A stretch of 64,000 nt of DNA from the NCBI GenBank assembly GCA_050732395.1, contig JBOHQX010000408.1, forward strand, positions 1 to 64,000. The letters are read 5' to 3'. The position numbers were made by a program, and so were the translations under genes. The notes under the pieces were generated by a model. The model saw only the letters and a list, made by a program, of their open reading frames with translations. It was not told where the DNA came from and searched no databases. Positions 27,089-35,494 of this stretch are shown here, piece after piece. Origin of the DNA: JBIOXB01 sp050732395 (GTDB lineage: Bacteria > Zhuqueibacterota > Zhuqueibacteria > Zhuqueibacterales > Zhuqueibacteraceae). Every line of letters starts with the position of its first letter. Within the stretch, counting starts at the first letter, position 1.

Positions 27089-28048
27089 ATGAACCAACCT
27101 ACAAGAACAAATAAACTTTGGCGCTGGATAAAACGTGTGCTCATCGGCTTCGGCATATTGCTTTTTATTCTCGTTTTTATGGTCTTGCCATATATGCTAT
27201 CGTGGTTCCTGACCCATGCGCACTCCCGCCCCAGTGACAGTGTGATGAACGTCACGCCGGAGCATTACGGGGTCGCTTACCAAAGCGTTAAATTCACCTC
27301 CGCCGACGGCACGCCTTTGGCCGGCTGGTGGCTGCCCGCGGACAGCTCGCGGGTAGCGATCATCTATTGTCACGGCCTGTTCCGCTCGCGTCTGGAGCTG
27401 CTAGAACGAGCAGCGCATTTTCAAAAGCAAGGCTATGCCGGCCTGCTCTTCGATTTTCGCCGTCACGGCGAAAGCGGCGGAGAATTGACCAGTGCGGGCT
27501 ATCTGGAAAGGCTGGATGTTTTGGGAGCCGTGCGCTTTCTGCGTGAACGCCTGCACGTGCAGCAACCGATCGTCGTCTGCGCCGTCTCCATGGGCACCGC
27601 TGCGGCTTTGCTTGCTGCTGCTGAAACACCGGAAATCGCCGGCTTGATTCTCGAGAGCAGTTTTCTTTCTTTTGATCATCTCATCGCCCATCACGCGAAG
27701 CTCTGGCTGGGCTTACCGCGGTTTCCCATAGCCGATGAAATCATTTTGTTCACAAGATGGCGCGCGGGCTTCAGCGCCGAGCAATTCGACATGCGCCGTG
27801 CACTGGAAAAAATCGGCGACCGTCCCATACTCTTCATAGCCGGCAGCGCGGACGTACGCATGCCGCCCGAAATCTCGCGGCAGCTTTACGAGCATTCTCC
27901 CAGCACGCACAAAAAACTGATCATCGTCGACGGCGCGAAGCACGGCGCGTCGTTTACGGCGAACCGTGCTCTTTATGAGCAGGTGTTTCTCGATTATTTG
28001 CAGGCCAACTTCTCCAGCGCAGTGGTGTCGCACGCCTCGGCACCTTGA
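27089..28048 (+). CDS. Membrane-anchored alpha/beta hydrolase
   Basis: About 319 residues, with GAGG nine bases before ATG 27089. A single N-terminal membrane segment (VLIGFGILLFILVFMVLPYM) precedes an alpha/beta-hydrolase domain. The nucleophile elbow is AVSMGTAAA (Ser, with Ala in place of the first Gly). The oxyanion-region HG is in IYCHGLF, the acid is in AGSADVRMP and the His in DGAKHGASF. It resembles the BEM46/YqkD-type serine hydrolases that face the envelope. Substrate is unknown. It is followed by a large hairpin that probably ends its transcript. Confidence 0.88.
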   Translation: MNQPTRTNKLWRWIKRVLIGFGILLFILVFMVLPYMLSWFLTHAHSRPSDSVMNVTPEHYGVAYQSVKFTSADGTPLAGWWLPADSSRVAIIYCHGLFRSRLELLERAAHFQKQGYAGLLFDFRRHGESGGELTSAGYLERLDVLGAVRFLRERLHVQQPIVVCAVSMGTAAALLAAAETPEIAGLILESSFLSFDHLIAHHAKLWLGLPRFPIADEIILFTRWRAGFSAEQFDMRRALEKIGDRPILFIAGSADVRMPPEISRQLYEHSPSTHKKLIIVDGAKHGASFTANRALYEQVFLDYLQANFSSAVVSHASAP

Positions 28049-28094
28049 GCCCCACGACACAGGAAAACGGCTCGCGTATCGTGTTTATGGTAGC

Positions 28095-28236
28095 GTTCAT
28101 GCTTATGCTCTTACTCGTACTAATGCTCTTACACATACTCTTACTCTTACTCCTACTCGCTCTTCAGCGATTTTTCCTAAAAGCGAGTATGAGTACGAGT
28201 AGGAGCATGAGTAAGAGTAAGAGCAAAAGCAAGCGA
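28095..28236. repeat. Large hairpin of degenerate TTACTC/GAGTAA words
   Basis: The left arm (about 28101-28160) is a chain of 6-nt words such as GCTCTT, ACTCGT, ACTCTT. The right arm (28181-28234) is the reverse complement in kind: AGTATG, AGTACG, AGTAAG, AGAGCA. The arms pair imperfectly around CTTCAGCGATTTTTCCTAAA. It occupies most of the gap between the hydrolase stop (28048) and the next start (28290). It is not a CRISPR array: there are no unique spacers and the units are degenerate. Confidence 0.85.
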
Positions 28237-28289
28237 TTTTGTCTTCTTCTGTCAGTCTAACTTTTCACCCAAAAAATCAGGAGGCAGGC

Positions 28290-28754
28290 ATGAAGCTTTT
28301 CCCAAAATCCCTGGGCGAATATGGTCGCTTCGCTCAAACCGGTGTGCTTTTGATCGCGCTGGTGTCTTTCGTGCGTTTCTTAATGCTGCCGGTTTTCAAT
28401 ATTCCTTACAGTACGGGCACGCATTTTACCAGTGTCACGATCTTGCTTTGGCTGCTGGTTGCATTTTATGCGGTACGTGTCTTCCAGACTGGTGGGAGCT
28501 ATCGTGATGTGCTCGGTGTCGCGTTCACGTTGGTGATGACCGCCACCGCAGTGATCATCGCCGCCATTGTCATCGACGAGTTCGGCGGCATTGATACTTA
28601 TTACACGGACCCGGCGCACGGCGGCGATCTCAATCCATGGATGCACATGTTGGGACATGTCGTTTTTGGTCTTGTGGGAACTTTGTTCATGTGGGGGCTG
28701 GGGTCTTTGGTTTATTTCTTTGCTGCACGCATGAAGAAGAAAGCAATTGCCTGA
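28290..28754 (+). CDS. Small integral membrane protein of unknown function
   Basis: A 154-residue protein with AGGAGG before ATG 28290. It has four hydrophobic segments (GVLLIALVSFVRFLML; VTILLWLLVAFYAVRVF; VAFTLVMTATAVIIAAIVI; MLGHVVFGLVGTLFMWGLGS) and a short loop GGIDTYYTDPAHGGDLNPW. The His and Asp residues in that loop could bind metal but no family is recognised. It is flanked by hairpins on both sides, so it is probably a single-gene transcript. Confidence 0.78.
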   Translation: MKLFPKSLGEYGRFAQTGVLLIALVSFVRFLMLPVFNIPYSTGTHFTSVTILLWLLVAFYAVRVFQTGGSYRDVLGVAFTLVMTATAVIIAAIVIDEFGGIDTYYTDPAHGGDLNPWMHMLGHVVFGLVGTLFMWGLGSLVYFFAARMKKKAIA

Positions 28755-29067
28755 GCGTTTGAACTGGGTGTTTATTGAATGACGGGAAAGACGTGGATCA
28801 GCCCTCGCGTGGAGCGAAGCGGTGGAGTAACCTTCTCGAGATGAATTTGAGGATTGAAGTTGCTGCCCAGTGCTTGTTTTAAAAAACGGTGCCATTCGTT
28901 ACAAAAACTTTAATCCTCATCTCTTATGCTAAAATGAGGCCGGAATTTTGCTTGACTGTTTTCCAGATAATCTTTAATATAGCGCGCGGATCACAAACCG
29001 ATCTCGCCGCTCTCAAGGCTATCGCTTAGGAGATTTTGTCTTCATTGCCAAGCTCGGAAGGTTGCTC
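28755..29067. other. Gene-free stretch with inverted repeat and promoter
   Basis: The 313-bp gap holds an imperfect inverted repeat: GAGATGAATTTGAGGATTG at 28838 onward against AACTTTAATCCTCATCTC ending about 28922. This could terminate transcription from the membrane-protein gene. A good promoter follows at 28952-28980. No open frame here looks like a gene. Confidence 0.55.
28952..28980 (+). promoter_or_regulatory. Sigma-70-type promoter of the nuclease-ClpS-GNAT genes
   Basis: TTGACT (28952-28957), a 17-bp spacer and TAATAT (28975-28980) form a near-consensus promoter 88 bp upstream of the bifunctional nuclease start. Confidence 0.65.
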
Positions 29068-29625
29068 ATGCTCATATCTGTCCGCGTCGATCGCGTCACG
29101 CTGGATACGACCGCGAACCGCTTCGTGGTGATTTTGCGCGACGACGTGCACAATCGTTGGCTGCCCATCGTGGTCGGTTCATCCGAAGCGCAAGCCATCG
29201 CCTTGCAGATGGAAAACATCATCCCGCCGCGCCCGCTCACGCATGATTTGATGAAAAGCCTGCTGGATTCGATCGAAGCGCGGATCGCCCGCATCGTCGT
29301 GAGCGATCTGCGTGAAAACACTTATTACGCCGTGATTGGCATCAAGCTCAACGGTCGCAGCGTGGAAGTGGACGCCCGGCCAAGCGATGCCATTGCCTTG
29401 GCACTGCGCACACAGGCGCCGATTTTTGTATCGGAAGAAGTCATGCGTAAAGCTTCCGTTTCCGAACGCGACGCCGAGCGCGAGGAGCGCCCCCAACCCA
29501 TGGACCGCCTCGAACGATTGAACTTGGAGTTACAAAAAGCGGTCGAAGAGGAACGCTATGAAGAGGCAGCTCGAATTCGGGACGAAATCAACGCCTACAA
29601 GAAAGACCGCCGCAGTGAACGTTAG
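29068..29625 (+). CDS. Bifunctional nuclease (DUF151) with C-terminal UVR motif
   Basis: About 185 residues. GGAAGG six bases before ATG 29068 supports that start over the TTG six bases upstream. The bifunctional nuclease domain (DUF151) spans residues ~1-135: LPIVVGSSEAQAIALQMENI, PRPLTHDLMKSLLDSIEARI and VEVDARPSDAIALALRTQAP. The end, LNLELQKAVEEERYEEAARI followed by RDEI, is a UVR motif like those of UvrB/UvrC and McsA. The combination is common in Bacteroidota-type bacteria. Nuclease activity is known only for a few relatives, so treat the name with care. A strong terminator follows at 29650. Confidence 0.9.
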   Translation: MLISVRVDRVTLDTTANRFVVILRDDVHNRWLPIVVGSSEAQAIALQMENIIPPRPLTHDLMKSLLDSIEARIARIVVSDLRENTYYAVIGIKLNGRSVEVDARPSDAIALALRTQAPIFVSEEVMRKASVSERDAEREERPQPMDRLERLNLELQKAVEEERYEEAARIRDEINAYKKDRRSER

Positions 29626-29649
29626 CCAGTCGCGGCGATAGGAAGAACG

Positions 29650-29684
29650 AGCATAATTCCGCGGAATGGAATTATGCTTTTTTT
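29650..29684 (+). terminator. Rho-independent terminator
   Basis: AGCATAATTCC (29650-29660) pairs perfectly with GGAATTATGCT (29668-29678) around a 7-nt loop and is followed at once by a run of seven T. It ends the nuclease transcript and sits 19 bp before clpS, so clpS may be expressed by read-through or from its own promoter. Confidence 0.9.
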
Positions 29685-29702
29685 GTTCATGACGAATGCA
29701 CT

Positions 29703-30041
29703 ATGGAAGTGGTCTCTCCGGTCAAGTCGCCTCGCACGCGCACAGGGTCGCGCCCCCAGCACATCCCCCGCTATCATGTCGTCTTGTTGGACGACAACGA
29801 CCACACGTACGACTACGTTATCGAAATGCTCATGCAACTCTTCAATCACAGCCGTGAGCAGGCTTTTTTGATGGCGTGCGAGGTCGACGCGCAAGGCCGC
29901 GTCATCGTCGATACCACGACGCTGGAGAGAGCGGAATTGAAGCGGGACCAAATTCATGCCTACGGTGCGGATTGGCGCATTCCCCATTGCATGGGGTCCA
30001 TGAGCGCGTGCATCGAGCCGGTCGACGAGGAAGAATCATGA
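29703..30041 (+). CDS. clpS: ClpS-type protease adaptor
   Basis: A 112-residue protein. After a basic N-terminal tail, the ClpS core reads YHVVLLDDNDHTYDYVIEML, with the DDN-H-T/Y pocket that binds N-degron residues. MQLFNHSREQAFLMACEVDA and GRVIVDTTTLERAELKRDQI follow. It would hand N-end-rule substrates to ClpA/ClpC. The C-terminal part differs somewhat from E. coli ClpS (ADWRIPHCMGSMSACIEP). Its stop overlaps the GNAT start (ATGA). Pairing an N-degron adaptor with an acetyltransferase may be functional, since N-terminal modification affects N-degrons, but that is speculation. Confidence 0.9.
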   Translation: MEVVSPVKSPRTRTGSRPQHIPRYHVVLLDDNDHTYDYVIEMLMQLFNHSREQAFLMACEVDAQGRVIVDTTTLERAELKRDQIHAYGADWRIPHCMGSMSACIEPVDEEES

Positions 30042-30937
30042 ACCTGCGCCTCTTGCATGATCACGATCTCGACGCGGTTCTGTCCTTGTGGAATCGCAGC
30101 GCCTTGCACGACCGGCTCACGCCGGAATTGTTGGACGAAAAAATTTTCGACGATCCGGCGCATCAGCCGCAGCTCAACTTCGTTGCCGAGAGCGAAGGGC
30201 GTATTGCCGGCTTTGTGTCCGGCACCAGCCGCCAGGACGCGAGCGGCATCATCGGCTTCGTGAAACTACTCGTAGTCGATCCCGCGCATCGCCGGCAACG
30301 GCTGGGTACACGCCTGGTTGATGCCGTCGAAACGGAGCTCCGGCAACAAGGCGCGTATCTCATGCGTGTGTTCGATAGCGCGCCCAACTACTTGCAGCCG
30401 GGCATCGATCCGCGTTATACCGATTTACTGGCATTTTTCGAGCGCCGCGGCTACGAGCGCTTCCAAGAAACCGCAAACATGGAAGTCGACCTGCACGCGC
30501 GCGCTTTCGATACGCAAGCCGAGGAAAGGGCGCTGCGCAGCAAAGGCTTCGAGGTCCGGCGGGCCATCATGGGTGATCGCGACGAATTATTCGAATTCGT
30601 ACAACGGCATTGGGCGGCATGGATTCCGGAAGTGGAACGTGCGCTCATGAATTATCCCATTACCCTGCACCTGGCGCTTCAGCAAGATCAGATTATTGCG
30701 TTCTCGGCGTACGACGGCAACAATCTCAACACCGGATGGTTCGGTCCGATGGGTACGGACCCCTCGTATCGCAGCCATGGTATCGGCGGCATTTTGTTGC
30801 AGCGCTGCCTCGCCGATCTCAAAGCCCAAGGGCACCGCCTCGCGATTATCCCATGGGTAGGACCGCACGGCTTTTACCTGCACCATGCCGGCGCCAGGAT
30901 CACGCGCGTCTTTTGGAGGTATCGCAAGAAGCTATAG
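30038..30937 (+). CDS. Tandem GNAT acetyltransferase
   Basis: About 299 residues with two GNAT folds. The first (~1-150) has VKLLVVDPAHRRQRLGTRLV, with the acetyl-CoA loop QRLGTR in the R/QxxGxG/A position. The second (~170-299) has FGPMGTDPSYRSHGIGGILL with the full loop RSHGIGG. Both are preceded by the usual beta strands. Substrate is unknown. ATG 30038 overlaps the ClpS stop, so translation is coupled. Confidence 0.88.
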   Translation: MNLRLLHDHDLDAVLSLWNRSALHDRLTPELLDEKIFDDPAHQPQLNFVAESEGRIAGFVSGTSRQDASGIIGFVKLLVVDPAHRRQRLGTRLVDAVETELRQQGAYLMRVFDSAPNYLQPGIDPRYTDLLAFFERRGYERFQETANMEVDLHARAFDTQAEERALRSKGFEVRRAIMGDRDELFEFVQRHWAAWIPEVERALMNYPITLHLALQQDQIIAFSAYDGNNLNTGWFGPMGTDPSYRSHGIGGILLQRCLADLKAQGHRLAIIPWVGPHGFYLHHAGARITRVFWRYRKKL

Positions 30938-31020
30938 GTTTTCTTGATCTTCGATGACCCGGCCGTCGCATTGCGCAATTTTTCCTGCCGTCCGGTGGTT
31001 TTCATTCTTTAGGACTATGC

Positions 31021-32247
31021 ATGAACTACACCGCCGCCTTACGCGTCACCCTCGTTTCTTTTTGCTGTTTGCTGTTTGCTGTTGCCGCGCAGGCCCAAGT
31101 CAAGCCGGGCATCGAAGTGCTCCTAACGGAAAAAATGGATCTGATTCGCGGCAAGCGCGTGGGGTTGATCACCAATCCGACGGGTGTCACCTCGCAATTG
31201 GTTTCCACGATTGATGCTTTGCATGCGTATCCGGAAGTTAAGCTCGTCGCGCTCTTCGGACCGGAGCACGGCGTGCGCGGCGACGTCTTTGCCGGGCAGC
31301 TCGTTGATGATTTTGTCGACGCCCGCACCGGCGTGCCGGTCTATTCGCTCTATGGCAAGAACCGCGCACCCACGGCGGAAATGTTGAAAGACGTCGAGGT
31401 TTTGATTTACGACATTCAAGACATCGGCTCGCGCGCGTATACGTACATTTACACCATGGCGCTCTCCATGCAAGCGGCAGCGCAACAAGGCCTCCCTTTC
31501 GTCGTGCTGGATCGCCCGAACCCGCTCGGCGGCGAATTGATCGAAGGCCCGCTGCTCGACGAACGCTTCAAATCCTTCATCGGGCTCTATCCGATTCCGT
31601 ACATCTACGGCCTGACCACCGGCGAGCTGGCGAAATTCTTGAACGAAGAGTTTCAATTCGGCGCGAATTTGACCGTCGTGCCCATGCAGGGTTGGCAAAG
31701 AAAAATGCTGTTTGAAGATACTGCCCTGCCCTGGGTGCTGACCTCGCCGCACGTGCCTCATGCGCGCACCGTCTTTCATATTGCCACAGCGGGTTGCCTG
31801 GGCGAGCTCAGCGTGGTGAATGAAGGGGTGGGTTATACCTTGCCGTTCGAATTGCTCGGCCAAACGTGGATCAATGGCCACGAGCTGGCGGAAACCTTGA
31901 ATGCGAAAAAGCTGCCAGGTGTGATTTTTCGACCGTTATATTTTAAGCCGTATTATTTTTCGCACAAAGATCAGCAATTGTATGGCGTGCAGATTCATCT
32001 CACCGATCCGCGCGCCTTCCGTCCCATGCTGACGCAATTGCACGTCATCGCCACGCTGATGAAACTCTATCCGTCGGTTGACTTATTCGATACCGACAGA
32101 GTCAAGAACTTCGATCAGGCCATGGGCACGGACATGATCAAGCTGCGCCTGCGCCGCGGCGTGCCGCCGGACTCAATCTACCGGACGTTGGAGCATGATC
32201 TTAAATCATATCGCGAGAAACGCGTGAAGTATTTGATGTATGAATGA
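31021..32247 (+). CDS. DUF1343 / NamZ-like exo-beta-N-acetylmuramidase
   Basis: A 408-residue secreted protein. The signal peptide ends at AVAAQAQ. The mature part matches DUF1343 throughout: GKRVGLITNPTGVTSQ, LVALFGPEHGVRGDVFAGQ, VYSLYGKNRAPTAEML, LIYDIQDIGSRAYTYIYTM and VLDRPNPLGGELIEGP. The Glu in PEHG is the candidate catalytic acid described for NamZ, which releases MurNAc from the non-reducing end of peptidoglycan. It would serve cell-wall recycling in the periplasm, in line with Mpl and NlpC/P60 in this window. Normal length. Confidence 0.93.
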   Translation: MNYTAALRVTLVSFCCLLFAVAAQAQVKPGIEVLLTEKMDLIRGKRVGLITNPTGVTSQLVSTIDALHAYPEVKLVALFGPEHGVRGDVFAGQLVDDFVDARTGVPVYSLYGKNRAPTAEMLKDVEVLIYDIQDIGSRAYTYIYTMALSMQAAAQQGLPFVVLDRPNPLGGELIEGPLLDERFKSFIGLYPIPYIYGLTTGELAKFLNEEFQFGANLTVVPMQGWQRKMLFEDTALPWVLTSPHVPHARTVFHIATAGCLGELSVVNEGVGYTLPFELLGQTWINGHELAETLNAKKLPGVIFRPLYFKPYYFSHKDQQLYGVQIHLTDPRAFRPMLTQLHVIATLMKLYPSVDLFDTDRVKNFDQAMGTDMIKLRLRRGVPPDSIYRTLEHDLKSYREKRVKYLMYE

Positions 32248-32252
32248 GAGTC

Positions 32253-32325
32253 ACTGGATACTGGATGCTAGATGCTTGATCCTGGATGCTCGATACTCGA
32301 TCCAGCATCCAGCATCCAGGATCAA
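32253..32325. repeat. Hairpin of degenerate CTGGATGC words between convergent genes
   Basis: The left arm (32253-32300) chains words such as CTGGATAC, TGGATGCT, AGATGCTT, GATCCTGG. The right arm (32301-32325) reads CCAGCATCCAGCATCCAGG. The arms fold together. The element fills the whole 74-bp gap between the convergent stop codons of the NamZ-like gene (32247) and the sigma-factor gene (32322) and runs over the latter stop. It probably works as a two-way terminator. Confidence 0.82.
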
Positions 32326-32900
32326 ATCAGCAGCTTGCCTTTGAGTTTGTGCTTCAGAATCTCGCGTGCGCGAAAAATACGGGCTTTTACGGTGCCCAAC
32401 GGCACCTTGGTGATTTCCGCGATTTCTTCGTAGGATTTTTCTTCGGCGTGGCGCAGGATAATGGCTTCACGGTAATGCAGCGGCAGCTCGGCAATGGCTC
32501 TGGAGATCAGTGAGCTTTTTTCTGTGGAAAGAACATCGTTGTCCGTGGAGGTATCGATGTCAGCGTATTCGCGCTTCAACTCTCCTTCTTTCGATTGAAT
32601 CGGTTTGTCCATCGAATAAGTCTGCAGCTTCTTCTTGCGCAAGTGATCGATGGTGGTGTTGATGGCGATCTTATAGAGCCAGGTGGAAAACGCAAACTCC
32701 TTGTTGAAGCTGGCGAGCGCGGCGAACGCTTTCATGAATGCTTCCTGCACCAGATCCTCAGCCTCTTCGCGGTTGTGCACCATATTGTAGAGCAGGTTGT
32801 ATAAAGGGCTGCGATGGCGCGCCATCAATTCAGCAAATGCCTGTTGATCGCCTTGTAAAGCTTTGGATACGAGAGGAGCATCTGAACGTTTTGTCGCCAT
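32322..32900 (-). CDS. ECF-family RNA polymerase sigma factor
   Basis: A 192-residue RpoE-like sigma factor. Region 2 is around residues 25-95: HRSPLYNLLYNMVHNREEAE, DLVQEAFMKAF and FSTWLYKIAINTTIDHLRKK. Region 4 is around 135-185: LPLHYREAIILRHAEEKSYE, then EIAEITKVPLGTVKARIFRA. There is no anti-sigma gene beside it. Its stop lies within the hairpin shared with the convergent gene. Confidence 0.95.
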   Translation of the reverse strand: MATKRSDAPLVSKALQGDQQAFAELMARHRSPLYNLLYNMVHNREEAEDLVQEAFMKAFAALASFNKEFAFSTWLYKIAINTTIDHLRKKKLQTYSMDKPIQSKEGELKREYADIDTSTDNDVLSTEKSSLISRAIAELPLHYREAIILRHAEEKSYEEIAEITKVPLGTVKARIFRAREILKHKLKGKLLI

Positions 32901-33086
32901 AGCGTCCTTGTGTGCAAATTTTTGCGCGGAAATTTAAAGGAAAAGGCCTTAACAAGCAAGCGAAAAGCCCAGTTGAAGAGCAAGGCCTGGCGACATGATT
33001 GGGTCAATGTGAAGCAAGTTGCCCGCGAAATACAAAATCTCTGTGCGCAAGCTTGCTTTTGGCAAGGACGGATTAGAAATTTACTC

Positions 33087-33458
33087 ATGATCACTGGCAT
33101 TGGCATCGACCTCGTCGAAATCTCCCGCATTGCAGAGATGCTGGCGCGCTGGGAAAAGCGCTTCATCTCCAAAGTCTTTACAGAGGAGGAAATCGCCTTG
33201 TGCGACGGCCGCACGCACCGCGCCGCTTCGTACGCCGCACGCTTCGCGGCCAAAGAAGCCTGCGCCAAGGCGCTGGGCACCGGCTGGAACGAATTGTTCT
33301 CCTGGAAAGATTTTTCGATTCGTACCGCGCCGGATGGCCGTCCTTTGCCAATATTGAGCGCACGTCTACAGTCGCGTTTGGGTCAAACGAAAGTCCATCT
33401 TAGCCTGTCGCATACGGAGAATTATGCCACGGCGATGGTGATTTTGGAAAGTGATTAG
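33087..33458 (+). CDS. acpS: Holo-[acyl-carrier-protein] synthase
   Basis: About 123 residues. ATG 33087 is chosen because GIGIDLVEISRI must be near the N-terminus; upstream codons are not conserved in the family. RFAAKEACAKALGTG and HLSLSHTENYATA complete the signature. It transfers 4'-phosphopantetheine from CoA to apo-ACP with Mg2+ bound by the Asp of GIDL and the Glu of KEA. Its end overlaps the region before nnr; acpS-nnr adjacency is common in bacteria. Confidence 0.95.
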   Translation: MITGIGIDLVEISRIAEMLARWEKRFISKVFTEEEIALCDGRTHRAASYAARFAAKEACAKALGTGWNELFSWKDFSIRTAPDGRPLPILSARLQSRLGQTKVHLSLSHTENYATAMVILESD

Positions 33459-33465
33459 CTTGATC

Positions 33466-35064
33466 ATGTCCGTTCACCCCAACTTGTCCGATTTATTGCT
33501 CGACCTGCCGCGCGTGGTCACTGCACAAGAGATGGCCGCGGTCGACGAATTCACGATCAAGACGCTGGATCTTCCCGGCCGCGTGTTGATGGAAAACGCC
33601 GGCCGTGAGGCCTTCGCGATTATTCGAGCAAGGTGGCAGCCCCTGTCCGGCAAGAACGCTGCGATTTTTTGCGGCAAAGGCAACAACGGCGGTGACGGAT
33701 TTGTCATCGCGCGCTTGCTCGGCGAAGCCGGTGTGGCGTGCGAAACCTTTCTGCTCGGCAAACCGGACGATTTGCGCGGCGATGCCCTCGCCAACTGCGG
33801 GATTTTGGAGAAGCTTGGCCACGCGGTGATCTCATTGCCGCACGCCCGCGAGCTGCCCGATCTCTCCCAAAAAGACTTTATCGTCGACGCGTTGTTGGGC
33901 ACCGGCGTGCGCGGCGCACTACAAAGCCACTTCGCCGAAGTCATCCATCATCTGAACGCCAGCCGGAAGCCCGTGGTCGCGATTGATTTGCCCACGGGCA
34001 TGGACACCGACAGTGGTGCGGTGGCCGGCCCCTGTATTCGGGCGACCATGACCATCACGTTCGGCGCGCGCAAAACGGGCTTGCTTTTTTCGCCGGCGCG
34101 TGAATGTGCAGGCGAAATTTACGTCGCCGACGTCGGCTTTCCCGAGCTGGCGTATCAAAATGCCGCGGGCCCGAGTTATCTTTTGCACGGCCCAAGCATG
34201 GCGAACTGGCTGCCGCAGCGGCCGCCCGATGCGTTTAAAAACCGGATGGGTCAGATTCTGGTGATCGCCGGCGCACGCGGATTTGGCGGCGCTGCGCGCC
34301 TGACCGCCACCGCGGCCTTGCGCGCGGGTGCAGGGCTGGTGGTTCTGGCCGCGCCCGCTTCCCTTGTTCCGTCGTTGGAAGCGGCGGTGGCGGAAGTGAT
34401 CAAATTGCCATTGCCCGAACGGGAAGACGGTACCGTTGCGCCAGGTGCATTTGAGGCCCTGCAGGAACGCCTGTCATGGGCGCACGTAGTCGCCTTGGGT
34501 CCGGGACTTGGAACTTCTCCGGCGGTTCTGGAATTTGTCAAACAAGTCCTCGAAAATTTTAAGGAAACGATCGTGCTCGATGCCGACGGTTTGAATGTAC
34601 TATCCGGAGATTTGCAGGTTCTGCGCCAAAGCGCAGGCCGTCTCATTCTCACACCGCATCCCGGCGAATTGAAACGCCTCGCCGCCCGGGAGCCGGCTCT
34701 ACTCTCCGGCTCGCCGGTTGAGAGGGCGCGGCGCGTTGCAGAAGAGATCGGGCACATTCTCGTCTTGAAAGGCGCGCCCACGATCGTGGCCTTACCCTCG
34801 GAAGAAATTTTGATCAATTCCACAGGCAACGCGGGTATGGCAACAGCGGGCAGCGGGGATGTGCTGACCGGTCTGATTGCGGGCTTGGCCGGACAAGGGC
34901 TCACGCCGGCAATGGCCGCCGGTCTCGGTGTCTATTTGCATGGGCTGGCAGGCGATTTGGCGAAAGATCGATTGAGCATGTGGGGCTTGATGGCCGGTGA
35001 TATCTTGGATGGTTTGCCCCAGGCTTTTCAACGTGTGATACAAAACGCTCTGCCACTTTCATGA
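33466..35064 (+). CDS. nnr: Bifunctional NAD(P)HX epimerase/dehydratase
   Basis: About 532 residues in two domains. The N-terminal YjeF-type epimerase (~1-215) has VLMENAGREA, GKGNNGGDGFVIARLL and AIDLPTGMDTDSG. The C-terminal ADP-dependent dehydratase (~230-525) has KNRMGQILVIAGARGFGGAA, VLDADGLNVL, LTPHPGELKRL and TAGSGDVLTGLIAGL. Together they repair hydrated NADH/NADPH. A GTG 15 bp upstream is an alternative start; both lie close to the acpS stop, so the pair is an operon. Confidence 0.95.
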   Translation: MSVHPNLSDLLLDLPRVVTAQEMAAVDEFTIKTLDLPGRVLMENAGREAFAIIRARWQPLSGKNAAIFCGKGNNGGDGFVIARLLGEAGVACETFLLGKPDDLRGDALANCGILEKLGHAVISLPHARELPDLSQKDFIVDALLGTGVRGALQSHFAEVIHHLNASRKPVVAIDLPTGMDTDSGAVAGPCIRATMTITFGARKTGLLFSPARECAGEIYVADVGFPELAYQNAAGPSYLLHGPSMANWLPQRPPDAFKNRMGQILVIAGARGFGGAARLTATAALRAGAGLVVLAAPASLVPSLEAAVAEVIKLPLPEREDGTVAPGAFEALQERLSWAHVVALGPGLGTSPAVLEFVKQVLENFKETIVLDADGLNVLSGDLQVLRQSAGRLILTPHPGELKRLAAREPALLSGSPVERARRVAEEIGHILVLKGAPTIVALPSEEILINSTGNAGMATAGSGDVLTGLIAGLAGQGLTPAMAAGLGVYLHGLAGDLAKDRLSMWGLMAGDILDGLPQAFQRVIQNALPLS

Positions 35065-35070
35065 CCGAAC

Positions 35071-35490
35071 ATGACCAACAACTTTTGGCGTTCCTTCTGG
35101 ACTCCGGTCGCGTGGGCGGCTGTGTTGTTCATTCAATCTTCGATTCCCGATTTCGACCCTCCGCTGCACTTGAGCCGGTGGGATGACAAATGGGGCCATG
35201 TGCTGATCTACATGCCCCTGGGTTTTTTGTTGAGGCGTGCGCTCACACGAAGCAAAACGTCCATCCCGGAACGCCGGCTATTCTTGCTTACGCTTCTCAT
35301 TGGTTCATTGTACGGCGTTTCGGATGAAATTCATCAATACTTCGTGCCCGGCCGCTCGCCGGACTGGCGTGATTGGATTGCTGACAGCATCGGCGTCGCG
35401 TTGGGTGCGTGGATTTTCTCGAAAACAGCCAGACAATCTCACATGCGAGGTTTACACCGGCGAGCACCTGCCGAAAAAACCGAACACTGA
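35071..35490 (+). CDS. VanZ-family membrane protein
   Basis: A 139-residue protein of the VanZ-like family. WDDKWGHVLIYMPLGFLLRR carries the family's Lys-x-x-His pattern in a membrane helix. LYGVSDEIHQYFVPGRSPDW is the second signature, followed by DWIADSIGVALGAWIF. Function is unknown outside the teicoplanin-resistance VanZ. It starts six bases after nnr and its end is 4 bp from the NHL-protein start, so it belongs to the same operon. Confidence 0.9.
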   Translation: MTNNFWRSFWTPVAWAAVLFIQSSIPDFDPPLHLSRWDDKWGHVLIYMPLGFLLRRALTRSKTSIPERRLFLLTLLIGSLYGVSDEIHQYFVPGRSPDWRDWIADSIGVALGAWIFSKTARQSHMRGLHRRAPAEKTEH

Positions 35491-35494
35491 GCGC

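Noticed and set aside
28095..28236. Possible CRISPR array because of regular short repeats
   Set aside because: Units are 6 nt and degenerate, there are no unique spacers of constant length, and the two halves are reverse complements.
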